This document shows, in pieces, positions 13,006-27,117 of a stretch of DNA of 64,000 nucleotides; position 1 is the first letter of the stretch; every line of letters starts with the position of its first letter. This stretch comes from Megascapheus bottae (taxonomy: Eukaryota > Chordata > Mammalia > Rodentia > Geomyidae), in contig JANJXV010000159.1 in assembly GCA_024803745.1 (NCBI GenBank), positions 308,498-372,497 of the forward strand, written 5' to 3'. The translations under genes and the position numbers were made by a program. The notes beneath the pieces were generated by a model that was not told the DNA's origin, made no database searches, and was given only the letters and a program-made list of their open reading frames with translations.

Positions 13006-16000
13006 ATGACTTCACACACCTCCATTCTATGACTTCACACACCTCCATTTTGTGACTTCACACACCTAAATTCTATGCCTTCACACACCTACATTGTGAC
13101 TTCACACACTTCCATTCTATGAGTTCACACACCTCCATTCTGACTTCACACACCTCCATTCTATGACTTCACACACATCCATTCTGACTTCACACAGCAC
13201 CACTGTGTGACTTCACAAAAATCTATTCTATGATTTCACACACCTCCATACTATGACTTCACACACCTCCATCTATGACTTCACACACCTCCATTCTGAG
13301 TTCACACACCTCCATTTTGTAACTTCACACACCTCCATTCTGACTTCACTCACCTCCGTTGTATGACTTCACACACCTCCATTCTGTGACTTCAGACACC
13401 TCCATTCTATGACTTCACACACTTCAATTCTGACGTCACACACCTCCATTCTCTGAATTCACAAATCTCCATTCTATGACTTCACACACCTCCATTCTGA
13501 CTTTACACACCTCCATTCTATGACTTCACAGACCTCGAATTTTTTGTCTTCAGTCACCTCCAATGTATGACTTCACACTACTCCATTCTATGACTTCCCA
13601 CACCTTCTTTCTATGACTTCACACAATTCCTTCTATGACCGCACACCTCCATTCGAGACTTCACACACCTCCATTGTGTGAATTCACACACCTCCATTCT
13701 GTGACTTCACACACCTCCATTCTTTGACTTCACACCCCTCTATTCTATAACTTCACACACCTTCATTCTTACTTCACAAACATCCATTCTATGACTTCAC
13801 ACACCTTCATTCTATGATTTCACACACCTCCATTCTGTGATTCACACACCTGCATTCTGTGTTTACACACCTCAATTCTGTGACTTCACACACCTCCATT
13901 CTGACTTCACACACCTCCATTCTATGACTTCACACAACTCCATTCTGTGACGTCACACACCTCCATTCTATGACTTCACACACCTTCATTATTATTTCAC
14001 AAAAATCCATTCTATGACTTCACACACCTCCATTCTATGACTTCAAACACCTCCATTTTTTGACTTCACACACCTCCATTCTAAGATTTCACACACCTCC
14101 ATTGTGACTTCACACACCACCATTCTATGAGTTCACACAATCCATTCTGACTTCACACAGCTCCATTCTGTGACTTCACAAAACTCCATTCTATGATTCC
14201 ACACACCTCCATACTATGTTTTCACACACCTCCATCTATGACTTCACACACCTCCATTCTAAGATTTCACACACCTCCATTGTGACTTCACACACCTCCT
14301 TTCTATGAGTTCACACAACTATATTCTGACTTCACACAGCTCCATTCTGTGACTTCACAAAACTCCATTCTATGATTCCACACACCTCCATTCTATGACT
14401 TCACACACCTCCATTTTTTGACTTCACACACCTCCATTCTAAGATTTCACACACCTCCATTGTGACTTCACACACCTCCAGTCTATGAGTTCACACAATA
14501 CATTCTGACTTCACACACCTCCATTCTGTGACTTCACACAACTCTATTGTTTCACTTCACACACCTCCATTCTTTGACTTCACACACCGCCATTCCATGA
14601 CTTCACAAACCTCCATTCTATGAGTTCACACACCTCCAATCTATGAGTTCACACACCTCCAATTTGACTTCACACACCTCCATTCTATGACTTCACACAC
14701 CTTCATTCTTACTTCAGAAACATCCATTCTCTGACTTCACACACCTCCATTCTATGACTTCACAAACCTCCATTCTGTGACTTCACACACCTCCATTCTG
14801 AGTTCACACACCTCCTTTCTATGACTTCACACACTTCCATTGTATGACTTCACACACCTCCATTCTGTGGCTTAACACACATACATTCTGACTTCACACA
14901 CCTCCATTCTGTGACTTCACACACCTCCATTCTGTGACTTCACACACCTCGATCCTATGACTTCACACACCTCCATTCTATGAATTAACACACCTGCATT
15001 CTGTGATTTCACAAACCTCCATTCTATGACTTCACACACCTCCATTCTGTGACTTCACACAGCTGAATTCTATGCCTTCACACACCTCCATTGTGACTTC
15101 ACACACTTCCATTCTATGAGTTCACACACCTCCATTCTGACTTCACACACCTCCATTCTATGACTTCACACACATCCATTCTGACTTCACAGAGCTCCAT
15201 TGTGTGATTTCACAAAAATCCATTCTATGATTTCACACACCTCCATACTATGACTTCACACACCTCCATCTATGACTTCACACACCTCCATTCTGAGTTC
15301 ACACACCTCCATTCTGTGACTTCACACACCTCCATTCTATGAATTCACACACCTCCATCCTGTGATTTCACATACCTCCTCTCTATGACTTCACACACCT
15401 CCATTCTGTGACTTCACACACCTCCACTCTATGACTTCACACACCTCCATTCTATGACTTCACTCACCTCCATTCTGACTTCACACACCTCCATTCTGAC
15501 TTCACACTCCTCAATTCTGTGACTTCACACACCTCCAATCTATGATTTCACACACTTCCATTCTGTGATTTCACACACCTCCATTCTATGACTTCACTCA
15601 CCTCCATTCTGACTTCACACACCTCCATTCTGACTTCACACACCTCAATTCTGTGACTTCACACACCTCCATTCTATGATTTCACACACTTCCATTCTAT
15701 GATTTAACATAACTCCATTCTATGACTTCACACACCTCCATTCTGTGACTTCACACACCTCCATTCTATGACTTCAAACACCTAAATTCTATGACTTCAC
15801 ACAACTCCATTCCATGACTTCACACACATCCATTCTGTGACTTCACACACGTCCATTCTGACTTCACACACCTCTATTCTGTGTCTTCACATACCTCAAT
15901 TCTGTGACTTCAAACACTTCCATTTTGACTTCACACACCTCCATTCTATGATTTCACACACCTCCATTCTATGACTCTCCCACCTCCATTCTATGACTTC

Positions 16001-18146
16001 ACACTCCTGCATTTTGTGACTTCAGACACCTCAATTCTATGACTTCACACACCTCAATTCTGACTTCACACACCTCCATTCTGTGACTTCAAACACCTCC
16101 ATTCTCTGATTTCAGACACCTCCATTGTATGATTTCACACACCTCAATTCTATGACTTCACACACCTCCATTCTATGACTTCACTCATATCCATTCTGAA
16201 TTCACACACTTCCATTCTGTGATTTCTCACACCTCCATTCTGACTTCACACACCTCCATTCTATGACTTCACTCACCTCCATTTTGAATTCACACACCTC
16301 CATTCTGTGACTTCTCACACCTCCATTCTGACTTCACACACATCCATTCCATGACTTCACACACCTCCATTCTGTGAATTCACACACCTCCATTCTATGA
16401 GTTCACACACCTTCATTTTGACTTCACACAACTCCATTCTATGACTTCACACACCTTCATTCTTACTTCAGAAACATCCATTCTATGACTTCACACATCT
16501 CCATTATATGATTTCACAAACCTCCATTCTGTGACTTCACACACCTCCATTTTGAGTTCACACACCTCCATTCTGTGACTTCACACCCCTCCATTTTGAC
16601 TTCACACACCTCCATTCTATGGCTTCACACACTTCAATTCTATGAATTCTCACACCTCCATTCTGTGACTTCACTCACCTCCATTCTGTGACTTCACGCA
16701 CCTCCATTGTGAGTTCACACACCTCCATTCTGTGACTTCACACACCTCCATTCTGTGACTTCACACACCTCCATTCTGACTTCACACACCTCCATTCTAT
16801 GACTTCACACAACTCCATTCTGTGACGTCACACACCTCCATTCTATGACTTCACACACCTCCATTCTATGACTTCAAACACCTCCATTTTTTGACTTCAC
16901 ACACCTCCATTCTAAGATTTCACACACCTCCATTGTGACTTCACACACCTCCATTCTATGAGTTCACACAATCCATTCTGACTTCACACAGCTCCATTCT
17001 GTGACTTCACAAAACTCCATTCTATGATTCCACACACCTCCATACTATGTTTTCACACACCTCCATCTATGACTTCACACACCTCCATTCTAAGATTTCA
17101 CACACCTCCATTGTGACTTCACACACCTCCTTTCTATGAGTTCACACAACTATATTCTGACTTCACACAGCTCCATTCTGTGACTTCACAAAACTCCATT
17201 CTATGATTCCACACACCTCCATTCTATGACTTCACACACCTCCATTTTTTGACTTCACACACCTCCATTCTAAGATTTCACACACCTCCATTGTGACTTC
17301 ACACACCTCCAGTCTATGAGTTCACACAATCCATTCTGACTTCACACACCTCCATTCTGTGACTTCACACAACTCTATTGTTTCACTTCACACACCTCCA
17401 TTCTTTGACTTCACACACCGCCATTCCATGACTTCACAAACCTCCATTCTATGAGTTCACACACCTCCAATCTATGAGTTCACACACCTCCAATTTGACT
17501 TCACACACCTCCATTCTATGACTTCACACACCTTCATTCTTACTTCAGAAACATCCATTCTCTGACTTCACACACCTCCATTCTATGACTTCACAAACCT
17601 CCATTCTGTGACTTCACACTCCTCCATTCTGAGGTCACAGACCTCCTTTCTATGACTTCACACACTTCCATTCTATGACTTCACACACCTCCATTCTGTG
17701 GCTTAACACACATACATTCTGACTTCACACACCTCCATTCTGTGACTTCACACACCTCCATTCTGTGACTTCACACACCTCGATCGTATGACTTCACACA
17801 CCTCCATTCTATGAATTAACACACCTGCATTCTGTGATTTCACAAACCTCCATTCTATGACTTCACACACCTCCATTCTGTGACTTCACACAGCTGAATT
17901 CTATGCCTTCACACACCTCCATTGTGACTTCACACACTTCCATTCTATGAGTTCACACACCTCCATTCTGACTTCACACACCTCCATTCTATGACTTCAC
18001 ACACATCCATTCTGACTTCACACAGCTCCATTGTGTGACTTCACAAAAATCCATTCTATGATTTCACACACCTCCATACTATGACTTCACACACCTCCAT
18101 CTATGACTTCACACACCTCCATTCTGAGTTCACACACCTCCATTCT
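13006..18146 (+). repeat. Block B 5.14-kb tandem unit, copy 1
   Basis: Markers in this segment recur 5140-5141 bp downstream: the long-T unit CTCGAATTTTTTG (13533 and 18674), CCATTTTTTGAC (14053 and 19193; 16883 and 22024) and CACACGTCCATTC (15851 and 20992). Internally the segment is itself partly duplicated: about 13890-16767 and 16768-18146 align with an offset of 2.83-2.88 kb, the second being shorter and lacking a group of units with ATTATTTCACAAAAATCC. The join near 16767 and the join near 18146 are abrupt switches from one unit order to another. No gene present. Confidence 0.85.
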
Positions 18147-21100
18147 ATGACTTCACACACCTCCATTCTATGACTTCACACACCTCCATTTTGTGACTTC
18201 ACACACCTAAATTCTATGCCTTCACACACCTACATTGTGACTTCACACACTTCCATTCTATGAGTTCACACACCTCCATTCTGACTTCACACACCTCCAT
18301 TCTATGACTTCACACACATCCATTCTGACTTCACACAGCACCACTGTGTGACTTCACAAAAATCTATTCTATGATTTCACACACCTCCATACTATGACTT
18401 CACACACCTCCATCTATGACTTCACACACCTCCATTCTGAGTTCACACACCTCCATTCTGTAACTTCACACACCTCCATTCTGACTTCACTCACCTCCGT
18501 TGTATGACTTCACACACCTCCATTCTGTGACTTCAGACACCTCCATTCTATGACTTCACACACTTCAATTCTGACGTCACACACCTCCATTCTCTGAATT
18601 CACAAATCTCCATTCTATGACTTCACACACCTCCATTCTGACTTTACACACCTCCATTCTATGACTTCACAGACCTCGAATTTTTTGTCTTCAGTCACCT
18701 CCAATGTATGACTTCACACTACTCCATTCTATGACTTCCCACACCTTCTTTCTATGACTTCACACAATTCCTTCTATGACCGCACACCTCCATTCGAGAC
18801 TTCACACACCTCCATTGTGTGAATTCACACACCTCCATTCTGTGACTTCACACACCTCCATTCTTTGACTTCACACCCCTCTATTCTATAACTTCACACA
18901 CCTTCATTCTTACTTCACAAACATCCATTCTATGACTTCACACACCTTCATTCTATGATTTCACACACCTCCATTCTGTGATTCACACACCTGCATTCTG
19001 TGTTTACACACCTCAATTCTGTGACTTCACACACCTCCATTCTGACTTCACACACCTCCATTCTATGACTTCACACAACTCCATTCTGTGACGTCACACA
19101 CCTCCATTCTATGACTTCACACACCTTCATTATTATTTCACAAAAATCCATTCTATGACTTCACACACCTCCATTCTATGACTTCAAACACCTCCATTTT
19201 TTGACTTCACACACCTCCATTCTAAGATTTCACACACCTCCATTGTGACTTCACACACCACCATTCTATGAGTTCACACAATCCATTCTGACTTCACACA
19301 GCTCCATTCTGTGACTTCACAAAACTCCATTCTATGATTCCACACACCTCCATACTATGTTTTCACACACCTCCATCTATGACTTCACACACCTCCATTC
19401 TAAGATTTCACACACCTCCATTGTGACTTCACACACCTCCTTTCTATGAGTTCACACAACTATATTCTGACTTCACACAGCTCCATTCTGTGACTTCACA
19501 AAACTCCATTCTATGATTCCACACACCTCCATTCTATGACTTCACACACCTCCATTTTTTGACTTCACACACCTCCATTCTAAGATTTCACACACCTCCA
19601 TTGTGACTTCACACACCTCCAGTCTATGAGTTCACACAATACATTCTGACTTCACACACCTCCATTCTGTGACTTCACACAACTCTATTGTTTCACTTCA
19701 CACACCTCCATTCTTTGACTTCACACACCGCCATTCCATGACTTCACAAACCTCCATTCTATGAGTTCACACACCTCCAATCTATGAGTTCACACACCTC
19801 CAATTTGACTTCACACACCTCCATTCTATGACTTCACACACCTTCATTCTTACTTCAGAAACATCCATTCTCTGACTTCACACACCTCCATTCTATGACT
19901 TCACAAACCTCCATTTTGTGACTTCACACACCTCCATTCTGAGTTCACACACCTCCTTTCTATGACTTCACACACTTCCATTGTATGACTTCACACACCT
20001 CCATTCTGTGGCTTAACACACATACATTCTGACTTCACACACCTCCATTCTGTGACTTCACACACCTCCATTCTGTGACTTCACACACCTCGATCCTATG
20101 ACTTCACACACCTCCATTCTATGAATTAACACACCTGCATTCTGTGATTTCACAAACCTCCATTCTATGACTTCACACACCTCCATTCTGTGACTTCACA
20201 CAGCTGAATTCTATGCCTTCACACACCTCCATTGTGACTTCACACACTTCCATTCTATGAGTTCACACACCTCCATTCTGACTTCACACACCTCCATTCT
20301 ATGACTTCACACACATCCATTCTGACTTCACAGAGCTCCATTGTGTGATTTCACAAAAATCCATTCTATGATTTCACACACCTCCATACTATGACTTCAC
20401 ACACCTCCATCTATGACTTCACACACCTCCATTCTGAGTTCACACACCTCCATTCTGTGACTTCACACACCTCCATTCTATGAATTCACACACCTCCATC
20501 CTGTGATTTCACATACCTCCTCTCTATGACTTCACACACCTCCATTCTGTGACTTCACACACCTCCACTCTATGACTTCACACACCTCCATTCTATGACT
20601 TCACTCACCTCCATTCTGACTTCACACACCTCCATTCTGACTTCACACTCCTCAATTCTGTGACTTCACACACCTCCAATCTATGATTTCACACACTTCC
20701 ATTCTGTGATTTCACACACCTCCATTCTATGACTTCACTCACCTCCATTCTGACTTCACACACCTCCATTCTGACTTCACACACCTCAATTCTGTGACTT
20801 CACACACCTCCATTCTATGATTTCACACACTTCCATTCTATGATTTAACATAACTCCATTCTATGACTTCACACACCTCCATTCTGTGACTTCACACACC
20901 TCCATTCTATGACTTCAAACACCTAAATTCTATGACTTCACACAACTCCATTCCATGACTTCACACACATCCATTCTGTGACTTCACACACGTCCATTCT
21001 GACTTCACACACCTCTATTCTGTGTCTTCACATACCTCAATTCTGTGACTTCAAACACTTCCATTTTGACTTCACACACCTCCATTCTATGATTTCACAC

Positions 21101-23287
21101 ACCTCCATTCTATGACTCTCCCACCTCCATTCTATGACTTCACACTCCTGCATTTTGTGACTTCAGACACCTCAATTCTATGACTTCACACACCTCAATT
21201 CTGACTTCACACACCTCCATTCTGTGACTTCAAACACCTCCATTCTCTGATTTCAGACACCTCCATTGTATGATTTCACACACCTCAATTCTATGACTTC
21301 ACACACCTCCATTCTATGACTTCACTCATATCCATTCTGAATTCACACACTTCCATTCTGTGATTTCTCACACCTCCATTCTGACTTCACACACCTCCAT
21401 TCTATGACTTCACTCACCTCCATTCTGAATTCACACACCTCCATTCTGTGACTTCTCACACCTCCATTCTGACTTCACACACATCCATTCCATGACTTCA
21501 CACACCTCCATTCTGTGAATTCACACACCTCCATTCTATGAGTTCACACACCTTCATTTTGACTTCACACAACTCCATTCTATGACTTCACACACCTTCA
21601 TTCTTACTTCAGAAACATCCATTCTATGACTTCACACATCTCCATTATATGATTTCACAAACCTCCATTCTGTGACTTCACACACCTCCATTTTGAGTTC
21701 ACACACCTCCATTCTGTGACTTCACACCCCTCCATTTTGACTTCACACACCTCCATTCTATGGCTTCACACACTTCAATTCTATGAATTCTCACACCTCC
21801 ATTCTGTGACTTCACTCACCTCCATTCTGTGACTTCACGCACCTCCATTGTGAGTTCACACACCTCCATTCTGTGACTTCACACACCTCCATTCTGTGAC
21901 TTCACACACCTCCATTCTGACTTCACACACCTCCATTCTATGACTTCACACAACTCCATTCTGTGACGTCACACACCTCCATTCTATGACTTCACACACC
22001 TCCATTCTATGACTTCAAACACCTCCATTTTTTGACTTCACACACCTCCATTCTAAGATTTCACACACCTCCATTGTGACTTCACACACCTCCATTCTAT
22101 GAGTTCACACAATCCATTCTGACTTCACACAGCTCCATTCTGTGACTTCACAAAACTCCATTCTATGATTCCACACACCTCCATACTATGTTTTCACACA
22201 CCTCCATCTATGACTTCACACACCTCCATTCTAAGATTTCACACACCTCCATTGTGACTTCACACACCTCCTTTCTATGAGTTCACACAACTATATTCTG
22301 ACTTCACACAGCTCCATTCTGTGACTTCACAAAACTCCATTCTATGATTCCACACACCTCCATTCTATGACTTCACACACCTCCATTTTTTGACTTCACA
22401 CACCTCCATTCTAAGATTTCACACACCTCCATTGTGACTTCACACACCTCCAGTCTATGAGTTCACACAATCCATTCTGACTTCACACACCTCCATTCTG
22501 TGACTTCACACAACTCTATTGTTTCACTTCACACACCTCCATTCTTTGACTTCACACACCGCCATTCCATGACTTCACAAACCTCCATTCTATGAGTTCA
22601 CACACCTCCAATCTATGAGTTCACACACCTCCAATTTGACTTCACACACCTCCATTCTATGACTTCACACACCTTCATTCTTACTTCAGAAACATCCATT
22701 CTCTGACTTCACACACCTCCATTCTATGACTTCACAAACCTCCATTCTGTGACTTCACACTCCTCCATTCTGAGGTCACAGACCTCCTTTCTATGACTTC
22801 ACACACTTCCATTCTATGACTTCACACACCTCCATTCTGTGGCTTAACACACATACATTCTGACTTCACACACCTCCATTCTGTGACTTCACACACCTCC
22901 ATTCTGTGACTTCACACACCTCGATCGTATGACTTCACACACCTCCATTCTATGAATTAACACACCTGCATTCTGTGATTTCACAAACCTCCATTCTATG
23001 ACTTCACACACCTCCATTCTGTGACTTCACACAGCTGAATTCTATGCCTTCACACACCTCCATTGTGACTTCACACACTTCCATTCTATGAGTTCACACA
23101 CCTCCATTCTGACTTCACACACCTCCATTCTATGACTTCACACACATCCATTCTGACTTCACACAGCTCCATTGTGTGACTTCACAAAAATCCATTCTAT
23201 GATTTCACACACCTCCATACTATGACTTCACACACCTCCATCTATGACTTCACACACCTCCATTCTGAGTTCACACACCTCCATTCT
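18147..23287 (+). repeat. Block B 5.14-kb tandem unit, copy 2
   Basis: Near-identical repeat of 13006-18146. It reproduces both the 2.88-kb part and the shortened second part, so the internal duplication preceded the 5.14-kb one. The left breakpoint lies within one satellite unit: the sequence follows the 15.3-kb pattern up to about 18140, then switches to the 13.0-kb pattern at CATTCTATGAC. Differences from copy 1 that I saw are few single-base changes, for example TTTTGTGAC for TTCTGTGAC near 19915. Confidence 0.85.
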
Positions 23288-24597
23288 GTGACTTCACACA
23301 CCTCCATTCTATGAATTCACACACCTCCATCCTGTGATTTCACATACCTCCTCTCTATGACTTCACACACCTCCATTCTGTGACTTCACACACCTCCACT
23401 CTATGACTTCACACACCTCCATTCTATGACTTCACTCACCTCCATTCTGACTTCACACACCTCCATTCTGACTTCACACTCCTCAATTCTGTGACTTCAC
23501 ACACCTCCATTCTATGATTTCACACACTTCCATTCTATGATTTCACACACCTCCATTCTATGACTTCACTCACCTCCATTCTGACTTCACACACCTCCAT
23601 TCTGACTTCACACACCTCAATTCTGTGACTTCACACACCTCCATTCTATGATTTCACACACTTCCATTCTATGATTTCACACAACTCCATTCTATGACTT
23701 CACACACCTCCATTCTGTGACTTCACACACCTCCATTCTATGACTTCAAACACCTAAATTCTATGACTTCACACAACTCCATTCCATGACTTCACACACA
23801 TCCATTCTGTGACTTCACACACGTCCATTCTGACTTCACACACCTCTATTCTGTGTCTTCACATACCTCAATTCTGTGACTTCAAACACTTCCATTTTAA
23901 CTTCACACACCTCCATTCTATGATTTCACACACCTCCATTCTATGACTCTCCCACCTCCATTCTATGACTTCACACTCCTGCATTTTGTGACTTCAGACA
24001 CCTCAATTCTATGACTTCACACACCTCAATTCTGACTTCACACACCTCCATTCTGTGACTTCAAACACCTCCATTCTCTGATTTCAGACACCTCCATTGT
24101 ATGATTTCACACACCTCAATTCTATGACTTCACACACCTCCATTCTATGACTTCACTCATATCCATTCTGAATTCACACACTTCCATTCTGTGATTTCTC
24201 ACACCTCCATTCTGACTTCACACACCTCCATTCTATGACTTCACTCACCTCCATTCTGAATTCACACACCTCCATTCTGTGACTTCTCACACCTCCATTC
24301 TGACTTCACACACATCCATTCCATGACTTCACACACCTCCATTCTGTGAATTCACACACCTCCATTCTATGAGTTCACACACCTTCATTTTGACTTCACA
24401 CAACTCCATTCTATGACTTCACACACCTTCATTCTTACTTCAGAAACATCCATTCTATGACTTCACACATCTCCATTATATGATTTCACAAACCTCCATT
24501 CTGTGACTTCACACACCTCCATTTTGAGTTCACACACCTCCATTCTGTGACTTCACACCCCTCCATTTTGACTTCACACACCTCCATTCTATGGCTT
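23288..24597 (+). repeat. Block B partial third copy, leading into block C
   Basis: This stretch matches about 15316-16627 (offset about 7972) and 20457-21766 (offset 2831). CACACGTCCATTC lies at 23823, 2831 after the copy at 20992. It carries private changes such as TTTTAACTTC near 23895 and TTTCACACAACTCC where the other copies have TTTAACATAACTCC. At its end it passes without a break into the block C leader. That shows the leader (GAATTCTCACACC units) is the natural neighbour of this block, as also seen near 16628 and 21769. Confidence 0.82.
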
Positions 24598-25724
24598 CAC
24601 ACACTTCAATTCTATGAATTCTCACACCTCCATTCTGTGACTTCACTCACCTCCATTCTGTGACTTCACGCACCTCCATTGTGAGTTCACACACCTCCAT
24701 TCTGTGACTTCACACACCTCCATTCTGTGACTTCACACACCTCCATTCGATGACTTCACACACCTCCATTCTATGCCTTCAGACACCTCCATTCTGTGAC
24801 TTCACGCACCTCCATTCCATGACTTCACACACCTCCATTGTGACTTCACACACCATGATACTATGATTTCACACACCTCCATTCTGACTTCACACACCTC
24901 CATTCTATGCCTTCATACACCGCCATTCTGACTTCACACAGCTCCATTCTTTGACTTCACACACCTCCATTCTATGACTTCACACACCTCCATTCTATGA
25001 CTTCACACATCCATTCTATGACTTCACACACCTCCATTTTTCCCTTCACACACCTCTATTGTATGACTTCACACACCTTCATTCTTTCTTCACAAACATC
25101 CATTGTATGACTTCACACACATCTATTCTATGACTTCACACACATCCATTATGTGACTTCACAAACCTCCATTCTGTGTTCACACACCTCAATTCTGTGA
25201 TTTCACACACCTATATTCTGACTTCACACACCTCCATTCTATGACTTCACACACCTCCATTCTATGACTTCACACACCTGCATTCTGTAACTTCACACAC
25301 CTCCATTCTATGACTTCACACACCTCCATTGTGATTTCACACACCTCCGTTCTATGAGTTCACACACCTCCGTTCTGATTTCAAACACCTCAATTCTATG
25401 ACTTCACACACCTCCATTCTGACTTCACACACCTCCATTCTGTGACTTCAAACACCTCCATTCTATGATTTCAGACACCTCCATTGTATGATTTCACACA
25501 CCTCCATTCTATGACTTCACACACCTCCATTCTATGACTTCACTCACCTCCATTCTGAATTCACACACCTCCATTCTGTGACTTCTCACACCTCCATTCT
25601 GACTTCACACACCTCCATTCTATGACTTCACTCACCTCCATTCTGAATTCACACACCTCCATTCTGTGACTTCTCACACCTCCATTCTGACTTCACAAAC
25701 CTCCATTCCATGACTTCACACACC
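24598..25724 (+). repeat. Block C leader segment
   Basis: Same unit order as 1-1127 at offset 24597. The part from about 25124 to 25724 appears a third time at 40549-41149 (ATCCATTATGTG at 25144 and 40569, offset 15425). It is ordinary 23/21-bp array with several shortened units (CACACATCC, TTTTTCCCTTC, TTCTTTCTTCAC) and has no coding or RNA signal. Confidence 0.85.
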
Positions 25725-26588
25725 TCCATTCTATGAGTTCACACACCTCCATTATATGACTTCATAAACCTCCCTTCTGTGACTTCATACACCTCCATTC
25801 TGAGTTCACACACCTCCATTCTGTGACTTCACACACCTCCATTTTGACTTCACACACCTCCATTCTATGACTTCACACACTTCATTTCTATGACTTCACA
25901 CACCTCCATTCTGTGACTTCACACACCTCCATTGTGAGTTCACACACCTCCATTCTGTGACTTCACACACCTCCATTCTGTGACTTCACACACCTCCATT
26001 CTATGACTTCACACACCTCCATTCTATGACTTCACACACCTCCATTCTATGAATTCACACACCTCCATTCTGTGACTTCACCCACCTACATTGTATGACT
26101 TCACACACCTCCATTCTTTGCCTTCACCTACCTCCATTCTGAGTTCACACCCCTCCATTCTGTGACTTCACACACCTTCATTCTGTGACTTCACACACCT
26201 CCGTTCTATGACTTCACACACCTCCATTCTATGACTTCACACACCTCCATTCTGTGATTTCACACACCTCTATTCTATGACTTCACACACCTCCATTGTG
26301 ACCTCACACACCACGATTCTATGATTTCACACACTTCCATTTTGACTTCACACACCTCCATTCTATGCCTTCACTCACTGTCATTCTGACTTCACACAGC
26401 TTCATTCTGAGACTGCACAAACCTCCATTCTATGATTTCACACACCTCCATACTATGATTTCACACACGTCCATCTATGACTTCACACACCTCCATTCTG
26501 ACTTCACACACCTCCATTCTATGACTTCACACACCTCCCTTCTGTGACTTCACACACCTCCATTCTATGACTTCACACACTTCCATTG

Positions 26589-27117
26589 TGACGTCACACA
26601 CCTCCATTCTATGAGTTAACACATCTCCATTCTATGACTTCACACAACTCCATTCTGACTTCACACACCTCCATTCTATGACCTCATAGACATCGAATGT
26701 GACTTCACTCACCTCCACTCTATGACTTCACACTCCTCCATTCTGTGACTTCCCACACCTCCTTTCTATGACTTCACCCAACTCCATTCAGCGACTTCAC
26801 ACCTCTATTCTGACTTCACACACCTCCATTCTGTGACTTCACACACCTCCATTATGTGACTTCACACACCTCCATTCTGTGACTTCACACAGATCCATTC
26901 TATGACTTCACACAACTCCATTCTGTGACGTCACACACCTCCATTATGTGACTTCACACACCTCCATTCTGTGACTTCACACAGATCCATTCTATGACTT
27001 CACACACCTCCATTCTACGACTTCACACACCTCCATTATGTGACTTCACACACCTCCATTCTGTGACTTCACACAGATCCATTCTATGACTTCACACAAC
27101 TCCATTCTGTGACGTCA
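26589..27117. promoter_or_regulatory. Cluster of three TGACGTCA (CRE-type) palindromes
   Basis: TGACGTCA occurs at 26589-26596, 26926-26933 and 27110-27117. It is the full palindromic cAMP response element that CREB/ATF proteins bind, and differs by one base from the TGACTTCA of the ordinary unit. The same trio is found in block A (1992, 2306, 2490) and in later block C copies. About 30 such sites occur in the window by eye. Binding is inferred from the motif only. The sites may simply be frequent single-base variants of the repeat. Confidence 0.35.

Noticed and set aside
13533..13560. Unit with a long T run (CTCGAATTTTTTG) as a possible terminator or insertion remnant
   Set aside because: It is a diverged satellite unit present in both 5.14-kb copies. 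No hairpin precedes it, and flanking units are in normal register.
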